From: Forficula auricularia
Lineage: Eukaryota; Arthropoda; Insecta; Dermaptera; Forficulidae
NCBI GenBank assembly: GCA_024734495.1
Contig: JALMQS010000154.1
Span: forward strand, 518,016 to 582,015
Length of the DNA: 64,000 bases
Direction of reading: 5' to 3'
The notes under the pieces were generated by a model. It made no database searches, was not told the DNA's origin, and saw only the letters and a list, made by a program, of their open reading frames with translations. Shown here one piece after another: positions 56,420-64,000 of this stretch. The number at the start of each line of letters is the position of its first letter. Positions within the stretch are counted from its first letter, which is position 1. The position numbers and the translations under genes are program-made.

Positions 56420-57125
56420 TGCCTGGAGCACCGAGCGATGCTCGGTAACTTTTTGCCTCTAAATAGCTTAAGTTTCAAATTTCAAGGCTTTGCGACTTAC
56501 CGAAGACGATATATGAATGATTAAAATATTTTTTTTACGACGCTCCTAATTTACACGCCCTTCCTTTTTTTTAATGGGATTAATATCAATACACGACTAA
56601 TAACTCATGACACTTGATAAGTATACCAATTTCAAAAAAATCGTTAGTGCCGTTTTGAGAAGATCAAAAAAACGAAATATCTTTCATGTAAATGTCAACT
56701 TACGGTGTTTCGATTTCAAGCAAAAGCATGCTATATCCTTTCTAGCCTATATCGAGCTTAAGCTTCGAATTTCGTAGCTCTGAGATTTATGGTTGCGAAA
56801 CGCAGGGGGGTACATTCTTAAGTACGTAAACATCAACTTCCGGTACTTCTATTTTAGTCAAAATCTTGTGGTACTTCTTGTAGCTTGTAGATAGCTTAAG
56901 TTACAAATTTCAAGGCTCTGCGACTTTCCGTAGACGAGATATGAACGATTAAAATATTTATTTTACGACATGACTAATTTACACCCCCTTCCTTTATTTA
57001 AATCGGAATTAAAATTTATACACGACTAATAACTCATGAGACTTGATAAATTCACCAATTTTTAGCGAAATCGTTAGAGCCGTTTTTGAGAAACCGATTA
57101 TATATATACAATAATTGCTCATTTA
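56420..57125 (+). mobile_element. Dispersed repeat with ACCGAGCGATGCTCGGT hairpin and internal duplication
   Basis: Begins GCCTGGAGCACCGAGCGATG with the hairpin ACCGAG-CGATG-CTCGGT (56430-56446). Two diverged direct units, at about 56460-56690 and 56890-57105, share TTTCAAATTTCAAGGCT, GCGACTT.CCG.AGACGA.AT, TACACGACTAATAACTCATG and CACTTGATAA-like segments, ~430 bp apart. Non-coding. The hairpin start recalls Helitron-type or insect repeats (inference). Inverted fragments of its end recur at 58827-58862. Confidence 0.6.
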
Positions 57126-57397
57126 ATAATATAAGAAAGATATTTATACTTGTGTATTTTAACAATCAAAGGGAATAAGAATATGTTTGATATTTCAAGT
57201 ATATTAGGTTATAATATATGGAACCCTCTGCAGTACGACTCTTAGTCGGCTTATTTATTTTTAATAAGATACAAAAACCAGATGAAACAAAACGTTGCAA
57301 AATGCAAATACAAAAGAAAGTTGACTATTTAGGAAGTTTTAGTTATTCACTCAGATCGATAATATCATAGTATAAATTATTTTAAAACATCAATATA
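57126..57397. other. AT-rich intergenic DNA
   Basis: No gene recognised. Confidence 0.45.
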
Positions 57398-57817
57398 CAG
57401 TTGACACTCGATAATTCGAATTTTTCGATAATTCGAACTGCTTCAGCTGTTAACTTCGGTAAATCGAAAAAATGCTCTGTATTTTGATACGCTCGATAAC
57501 TCGAAATCCTATTCGTAACAAGAGGGGGAAAGAACGTTTTATAATTCGAACTAGGCCACTTTCCTTCTTTATAATTCGAATTTTTGTTATTATCTATTGC
57601 AATATGTTAATACATATGTAATTTTTTTGTTCTTTTTTGTCGTTTTCATTATTTTTACTTTTTAGTTGAGACTATGTATAAAGTTTATGTAAGCTCATAC
57701 ATATTTTCAAAAATATAATAAAATCTCTTAATAATTCAAACTTCTTGATAATTCGAAGTCTCGATAATTGAAATTTTTCTTGAAGTCCCTTGGATTTCGA
57801 ATTATCGAGAGTCAATG
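57398..57817. mobile_element. Tigger/pogo-like MITE
   Basis: A 420-bp element with TA flanks. Left end CAGTTGACACTCGATAATTC, right end the complement of CATTGACTCTCGATAATTCG. The interior has repeated TCGATAATTCGAA motifs facing both ways. The CAGT(T)GACxCTCGATAATTCGAA terminus and TA target site fit Tigger/pogo. No transposase frame. Confidence 0.82.
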
Positions 57818-59225
57818 TATTTATTACATTGCATAGTGGAGTTGCTTGAATAAATAATCACTAAATTAAACAAGTTAACTTCACTAAATTCAGCCTCCTC
57901 TGATTGGTTGATATCGACACGAAATAATTAAATCAGGGTAATAACTTATCTATCCAACCCAATTTCTGCTTTGTAAATGAAAATTGAAACTTTCTTGAAA
58001 TATTAATTTAGTAAATCAATCTAATTGAAATCAATATAGGCAAATTAACCTGTTCAAAATGAAATTTTTATTAAGGTTAATAAGTTCTTAGAATAGTTTA
58101 ATTATTAAGTACTGGAGATCCGAAATAACTTCAATAGGGGTTTTGATATTATATAAGTATAAAAATAAAATAAAATCGATCAATAGAATTGATTGAATGG
58201 AAAATATCCATTGATTTTTAAATAAAGATTCTCATCATTTTAAATTGGAGTTTTTCTTTTTATTAACCCTCTAGATTTATGTATATAAATCGGTAGTATA
58301 GAAATTTATCAACTTTTGATTTTTGCCCCTTTCTCTCGCTCTCAGGAAGGATTGTAGCGGTGGCTGTTTAGATAATTAATAGCATTTATGAATCAAGCCA
58401 AAACTTATCACAGTCATATATTTAGCCGAATAATTTAAACTGGGAGATAACCATATGATGGACAGGAATAGGGGCGAAAGAGCGGGTGAGGAATCTACCA
58501 TGTATGATATGATAACTTATTACGAAAGGGAAAAGTGTGAATTTATCCTCACCGGTCAGTTTGAATAATTGGTACAAACTAGACAGAGACAGAAAAAGAG
58601 AAAGAAACAAGAGAAAATTCACATAACAGTCCAACATTTAAATTTTTTTTTTACCTTAAAAGTACCTTAGACGGAAATATGATTGCAAAGGAGAGAAATG
58701 GTGGGATGTGGACAAAGGTTATGTGAAAATTCTCATAAACTGAAAAGCCTATTCAAAGATTTTTAAGAGAAAATCAATTAGGGCGTTCTCTGCTTGATGC
58801 CAATAAAATAATTCGAGCCTACATATAAATCTTATATTATTAAATGAGCAATCCTTGTATATTTAATATTATTATTAGTTGCGTAAGGACCCTAAGGACC
58901 CCTTATCATGTAAGAATGGATTTTTTTTAGATGTTAATTTTCCATCTGGTTTCTTCTCTTGAGTTCATGGTCGTCAGTGTCCCCGAGAATCTGGATACCC
59001 TATTCAGATATATATACATGGGGTTCCAAGACTTCAGGATGTGATGCCCCACATAAAAATTAGATGAAAAGTTCCAATAAACATAGGTCCAAAAACTCTT
59101 CGTTTTCTGTCTGGTCGTCATTATTATTATTTTTTTTTTAAGAAAAACATCTATCTTGAGAGCAAATTTAGATATCTTTATCAAATGTGGTACACATGTA
59201 CGTAACTACATTATTTACTTTTTAA
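57818..59225. other. AT-rich intergenic DNA
   Basis: No gene called. 58827-58862 is an inverted fragment of the repeat end at 57100-57135. Confidence 0.45.
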
Positions 59226-59579
59226 ATAAACTGCAACGGATCGTTGCTAAACTTTATCCAAATTCATTTGAAATATTAATATGTTTATTCCTTTATATAA
59301 ATCAGATATCACTTGCAATTTGCAGTTCATGTTGACTTTAATTCAAAAATAATGATCGATTCTCATTTAACAGTCGAGTAATAACAATTCTACATTGGAT
59401 TTTTGACATTTCGGTTATTATTGGTAATCATTGCTTAAGACATGGAGGAATCGACTTAAAATCAAAAATAGCGATTGATTCTCATCTAATACTAGAGGTA
59501 TAATTTTATTGCATTTCATTTTTGATTGCTTTAGTACAACATCAAAAATGAGAATGCAATAAAGGATTATTCCTTCTAG

Positions 59580-60420
59580 TATTAGATAAGAATTCGATCG
59601 TTTAGTATTTTGATATATTAAGCCGATTCCTCCATGTCTTCAGCAATGGTTACCAATAATAATCGAAGCGTCAAAAATCTAATGTAGAATTATTATTCCT
59701 CAAGTAATAGATGAGAATCAATCGCTATTTTTGATTTTAAGTCGATTCCTCCATGTCTTCAGCAATGGTTACCAATAAAAACCGAAACCTCAAAAATCCA
59801 ATATAGAATGGTTATTCCTTAAGTACTAGATGAGAATCAATCGCTATTTTTGATTTTAACTCGATTCCTCTATGTTTTCAGCAATGGTTACCAATAAAAA
59901 CCGAAACGTCAAAAGTCCAATATAGAATGGTTATTCCTCAAGTACTAGATGAGAATCAATCGCTATTTTTGATTTTAACTCGATTTCTCTGTCTTCAGCA
60001 ATGATTACCAATAAAAACCGAAACGTCAAAAATCCAATATAGAATGGTTATTCCTCAAGTAATAGATGAGAATCAATCGCTATTTTTGATTTTAACTCGA
60101 TTCCTCCATGCCATCAGCAATGGTTACCAATAAAAACCGAAACCTCAAAAATCCAATATAGAATGGTTATTCCTTAAGTGCATAGATGAGAATCAATCGC
60201 TATTTTTGATTTTAACTCGATTCCTCTATGTTTTCAGCAATGGTTACCAATAAAAACCGAAACGTCAAAAGGAGTCCAATATAGAATGGTTATTCCTCAA
60301 GTACTAGATGAGAATCAATCGCTATTTTTTGATTTTAACTCGATTTCTCTGTCTTCAGCAATGATTACCAACACAAAAACCGAAACGTCAAAAATCCAAT
60401 ATAGAATGGTTATTCCTCAA
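59580..60420 (+). repeat. ~119-bp minisatellite, seven units plus partial
   Basis: Landmark CAGCAATGGTTACC at 59641, 59760, 59879, 59996 (variant), 60115, 60235 and 60356 (variant), giving periods of 117-121. Alternate units share variants (TCTATGTTTTCAGC; TTTCTCTGTCTTCAGC), hinting at a higher-order duplication of several units. Confidence 0.9.
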
Positions 60421-60654
60421 GGTATTTAATTAGGATATTAAATTTCATCAAAATTGGTTAAGTCATTTTCAAGATATTTAGAAAAAACTAAAAAAGTACT
60501 GAAATAAAGTACTAATGTTTGTGGACCGATATGTACCAAAAACTAATCAGCGCTTCATTTTGTTAAACTAATGGTAGGTTTTCAATTTCATTTCAATCAG
60601 CGCAAAGGTGTGGAAAAAATCGTGGACGAAAAGAACGATAACACACACACATAG

Positions 60655-60694
60655 ATCCATCCATCCATCCATCCATCCATCCATCCATCCATCC
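60655..60694. repeat. (CATC)n microsatellite
   Basis: Ten uninterrupted tetranucleotide units inside the 3' half of the repeat-array element. The 25.9 kb copy has only a short mixed CATA/CATC version at the same place. Confidence 0.95.
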
Positions 60695-60997
60695 CCACGC
60701 ACTTCCAAAAAAAATGGCACTTTTTTGGCCTCTCGACGAGATTCCAGGTAATTTTTGGCAAAACCGTCACGTGCTAAAATTCAATCTCATTGAATACTTC
60801 AATTTGTGACCTTAATTGAGTCTATGGGTTCCGTAGTCTTTACCTGAGGACCCTTTGAAGTCGCGCTTGCCGCGAGAGCGATTCCAATACTTTCTCCCAT
60901 GCTTCGCATTGGATAAAGTAAAAAGTACCTAAATTTTATCTTGAAAATTTTCAAAATGGCGGCCATTTAAAATTTTTTAATTGTGAATAACTAGATT

Positions 60998-61247
60998 ATA
61001 ATGAAAGGCAGTCCAAATTATTTAAATTTTTATTCAAATTCCGATGTTTCGGAGACCTTTTCTCTCCTTCTTCAGGGTAGTGAATGGGTGAGTATAACTC
61101 GGCTCCCATTTGTCTATTTTTTCAGTAATAACAACAATATTACAATATTTTTCACCATTACATCATAAGTGTACTTAGTCAAGGTCTCCGAAGCGTCGGA
61201 ATTCGAATAAAAATCTCTAAATAATTTTGGACTGCCTCTTCATTATA
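60998..61247. mobile_element. Foldback element with hammerhead-like arm
   Basis: Arms 60998-61080 and 61180-61247 are inverted (GGCAGTCCAAA.TTATTTA; TTTTTATTC.AATTCCGA; TCGGAGACCTT). The minus strand of the left arm has an intact core: CTGAAGA (plus 61069-61075), extra A, GGAGA..TCTCC helix II, GAAAC (plus 61046-61050), ATC. In the right arm only CTCCGAAGCGTCGG remains of the core. Confidence 0.75.
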
Positions 61248-62812
61248 AATCCTGGCATTTATTTTGCTTATCAGACTGTCTTTCTAAGAAAATAAATAAA
61301 ATTAAATTGTGAATAACATTTTAATCTTGAATTTTATTAAAATTAGTATAATTAAATAAAATGTAACCCTTTTTATTGTGAACAAAATGATACCTTATTT
61401 TTCAATATCCGATAAATAATCACGAAGTTATGACAACATTTGTAGGAAAATAGGAGGAAATGATGTCTGTCTCAAAATTCAGTCTACGAAAGTCAGTAAT
61501 GGTGCTAACACACTTCCAGTAGGTGTACACGATATTAAGTCGCGGTTCACCTTGTATATACCAATATAAAGAATCGGTTTATCGAAAACGGCTAAAACTA
61601 TTTTGATGAAAATTAATCACTAGAAATTCCGGGTCGACAAATCTTATCTGCCAGGGTCTCATCTTCGGAAAATTTTAATTTGATTGTTTTTTCTTGATCA
61701 AATGAATTGTCCACAGATAAAGAAATGTTAAGCATATGAGTACTTATAAATATTCGTACATATATACATATGCTGTGGATTCGGGGAATGCCGAAAATTT
61801 CTAACATTTAGAGTATTTTCATAAATAAGATCGACTTCAAAATTTCCAGAGGGCTTTAAATTTTCAAATTATTATCGGTTATTTCAGATATTTCTATAAA
61901 AAGCATTTTTTGTTTTGAAAAGTATATTGGTTCTTCAAAAAGGGTGCTGATAGAAGATTTGAAGTCTCTGTCTGGTACCTATATCTTCCAGTTTAAGCAT
62001 GTGAAAGACAAGTCCAGACGAGTTTTTGTCGAATAAAAATTGTTCTCTCTGAGGAACTATTAAAATAGAAATAATACAAAAACGGAACATAAAGATGATT
62101 CGGGAATCTTTGGACTAATCCATTTCTAAGAACTCTCAATATATAAGATCGGAAATAAATAAGAGTGCTATGACAAGTCATAGCTTTTCTTATAGGACAG
62201 GCTGATTCATTGATTTCCATCTCAGAGACTGTGGAGTTTAAGCCACAAGATTTAATTTCTAACTCCTACCCTCACTCACATAAAGCTGTATTTGTTTGGG
62301 GCGAAAGTCCCAAAATATATTTTTTAAAAATCTAATGTGAAATTTGAAAAATAACAAAAATAATACTGTATTCGATGAACAACAATTTAACGGTGGCATT
62401 GTTCTTGGAATTCCGATCCATTCCTCTTTAGCCGGAACTTTGAATTGAAGTTTATTATAATGATTTCATTTCCAATGTAAATGATATTCTCAATTAAGCC
62501 CTAAACTAAAGAAAAATTATTTCTATTGAATAAAATAACATTGAATAAATTATTGAATGCTGACGAAGCTTAATTACAAATAATAATAATAACATAATTT
62601 GAAAATTATTTGATAGATGCTTTTATTTTTATAAATCATATTATTCATGAATCTGATTATTTAACATTTGAATAACAAATATTGAAACCAAAATATTTAT
62701 TTCAACTAAAATAAATACATTTATTATTTATCTATAATATTTTTTGATATTTTTTTTAGTAAGCATTTCAGACGGACGTGCACCCAATATCAAAACATCT
62801 AGGATCTTCTCC
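61248..62812. other. AT-rich intergenic DNA
   Basis: No gene recognised. Minus-strand frames at 61613-61807 and 61993-62220 show no domain. Confidence 0.45.
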
Positions 62813-63005
62813 ATAATGGTGTAGGTTCTTGGTGAAACATATTTTAATAAAGTATTAATGAAAATTTAAAAAGTTTAAAATTTTTTTTTAATAAATTTAA
62901 AAATATAAGATTCTAAATAGGTTTCACAAAAATAAAAGACAAAACTCTCTTTCTCTTCGAACTCCTGATGAAGATGGGCTCATACTCCGAAATATATATA
63001 GACCA
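62813..63005 (+). mobile_element. Hammerhead-family foldback arm
   Basis: AATGGTGTAGGTTCTTGGTG and AAACATATTTTAATAAAG match the outer end of the foldback at 33460. ATAGGTTTCACAAAAATAAA and AGACAAAACT follow, then CTGATGAAGATGGGCTCATA and CTCCGAAATATATATAGAC, a hammerhead-like core disturbed by a ~3-base insertion. The reverse of the outer end appears at the window's right edge (63964-64000). Confidence 0.6.
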
Positions 63006-63211
63006 GGGAGATAGGGAGTGCCTGTAAGCTTAGAACTTAGGCGAGGAAATTGTCTCCTGAAGCGGGGGGAACACTATTTTAGTAAGTCTGTCTTCCTACA
63101 TTCGGCTTACATGCACGAACCATCTGAGTTGTCCTTCAATTATATTATTTATTTATTTATTTAAGCTCTATTTGTAAGTTTGAAAAAGATAAAAGTAAAT
63201 AAATATTATAT

Positions 63212-63523
63212 GAAATGTTCAATTTACTATGAGTTAAGATTTTCTAGGTCACGCTTGTTTCACATTAAAATTAAAAAAATAAAAGAGTAAATTTTTTCAA
63301 TATATATATATTTCGAGCTGTAAACTCATCTTCAGGAAAGTAAAGAATTATAACTTATTAAAGATGTTTCACCTTGCACCTTGTTATAATTATGTACTTT
63401 CCTGAAGATGAGCCTACAGCTCGAATATATATATATTGAAAAAAATTATCTCTTTTATTTTTTTAATTTTAATGTGAAGCAAGTGACCTAGAAAACATAA
63501 CTCATAGTAAATTGAATATTTCA
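63212..63523. mobile_element. Foldback element with hammerhead-like arms
   Basis: Arms 63212-63347 and 63393-63523 are reverse complements (TTCAATTTACTATGAGTTA; TTTTCTAGGTCAC; AAATTAAAAAAATAAAAGAG). Left-arm core (minus): CTGAAGA (plus 63329-63335), T, GAG..CTC helix, GAAA, ATATATATAT. Right-arm core (plus): CTGAAGA (63402-63408), T, GAGC/GCTC, but GAAT instead of GAAA. The spacer contains AAAGATGTTTCACCTTGCAC, an end of the same family. Confidence 0.75.
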
Positions 63524-63526
63524 AAT

Positions 63527-63890
63527 AATTGAATGTAATGGAAGGCAGCCCAGGGGTAATGAGGAAAGAAAAAATTAACACATATCTTCCTCCTTTCCTT
63601 TCAAACCGACGTTTTGGAGGATTTTTCCCTCCTTCTTCAAGGTTTCAAAGGGTCAATGAATGAAACAAATAAAATGTTTCCTTCTTCTCTCCACAGTAGG
63701 GTTCAAAAAGAGGAAAAAAAAATGATTTTTCTATGCCTTTGTTAAAAAAGAAAAAAAAAGGGAAAAATCCTCCGAAACGTTGGTTTTAAAGGAAAGGGGG
63801 GAGGATTCCAATAAATTACACCTTATTTGATATGTGTTAATTTTTTCTTTCCTCAATACCCCTGGGCTGCCTTCCATTACATTCAATTAA
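63527..63890. mobile_element. Foldback element, second copy of the 37.5 kb type
   Basis: AATTGAATGTAATGGAAGGC and the complementary right end match 37491-37966 almost base for base at the termini. Left core (minus) has TTGAAGA and AAAAC in place of CTGAAGA and GAAAC. The right arm keeps CCTCCGAAACGTTGG but lost the CTGAAGA part to an A-rich replacement. It starts immediately after the previous foldback. Confidence 0.75.
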
Positions 63891-63959
63891 AATTTCTACC
63901 AGCCCGTCTCTCTCCAGAGAAAATTTCGTTGAAAAAAAATTTCATATAATATTTATTTA

Positions 63960-64000
63960 CTTTTATCTTTATTAAAGATGTTTCACCTTGCACCAACACC
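63960..64000 (-). mobile_element. Foldback-family end, cut by window edge
   Basis: TTATTAAAGATGTTTCACCT then TGCACCAACACC is the inverse of the outer end at 62813-62842 and also matches 63355-63380. It continues beyond the window. Confidence 0.5.

Larger units (their letters stand above)
59226..60926 (+). mobile_element. Repeat-array element, long copy with ~119-bp minisatellite
   Basis: Same start and 3' half as 25930-27804. It carries seven direct ~119-bp units plus a partial eighth (59580-60420), a short decayed inverted part at 59350-59560, a (CATC)n microsatellite at 60655-60694 and the conserved terminus ending CATTGGATAAAGTAAAAAGT. Non-coding. Same HINE-like interpretation and caveats as the 25.9 kb copy. 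Confidence 0.7.

Noticed and set aside
1..64000. CRISPR arrays, bacterial operons, prophage or plasmid features
   Set aside because: No direct repeats with unique equal-length spacers, no Shine-Dalgarno-led gene strings and no bacterial coding density. The tandem arrays are minisatellites with near-identical units.

Overview
This 64 kb window is animal nuclear DNA, most likely from an arthropod. It is about 70% AT and full of microsatellites, tRNA-derived SINEs, decayed LINEs and inverted-repeat DNA elements. It has no bacterial-style gene density, operons or ribosome-binding sites. I found no host protein gene I can name. Nearly all supportable content is mobile-element material in various stages of decay, separated by AT-rich DNA in which I see nothing. 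The species cannot be fixed from sequence alone.

Layout. 0-13 kb: a LINE 3' end at the left edge, a hAT-like short element, a pogo/mariner-like element (5.65-6.41 kb), a GC-rich hairpin island (7.9 kb), a short copy of a three-member repeat family (8.94-9.63 kb), and a LINE reverse-transcriptase remnant carrying a near-perfect palindrome (10.67-11.07 kb). 13-23 kb: tRNA-like SINEs, a long foldback (14.6-14.9 kb), a Tigger-like element (15.56-16.37 kb), a LINE zinc-knuckle remnant (19.1 kb), a complete SINE with target duplications (20.48-20.84 kb), and a mariner-like long-TIR element with a SINE-like segment inside it (21.2-22.2 kb). 25-28 kb: a LINE tail followed directly by the large repeat-array element with a palindrome and a ~118-bp minisatellite. 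31-41 kb: foldbacks, a LINE with a recognisable RT catalytic box (32.6-33.43 kb), hAT fragments, a Harbinger-like MITE (37.0 kb) and further palindromes. 46-51.2 kb: an LTR retrotransposon on the minus strand lying between two inverted copies of another repeat. 52-64 kb: MITEs, two more LINE remnants, a SINE, a Helitron-like repeat, a Tigger-like MITE, the second repeat-array element, and a cluster of foldbacks running off the right edge.

The main finding is a recurrent architecture. At least seven long inverted repeats (14.6, 31.4, 33.5, 37.5, 52.5, 61.0 and 63.2-63.9 kb, plus degenerate ones at 17.6 and 34.9 kb) carry a hammerhead-ribozyme-like core in each arm, facing outward from a short spacer. 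The core is CTGAAGA, one extra base, a short helix II, then GAAA followed by a short self-complementary stretch. Single copies lie at 28.87 and 41.34 kb. Small type-I hammerheads with a minimal stem III are known from Penelope-like retroelements and related non-autonomous elements of arthropods, so these are probably non-autonomous relatives in head-to-head pairs. Many arms carry damage in catalytic positions. No Penelope RT or GIY-YIG domain is visible here.

The elements interact. The SINE at 20.5 kb shares its 3' tail with the CR1/Jockey-like LINE family found at 1, 25.7, 31.8 and 55.3 kb, which suggests it uses that LINE's machinery. Several elements are nested in or abut others, so insertions can be ordered in time.
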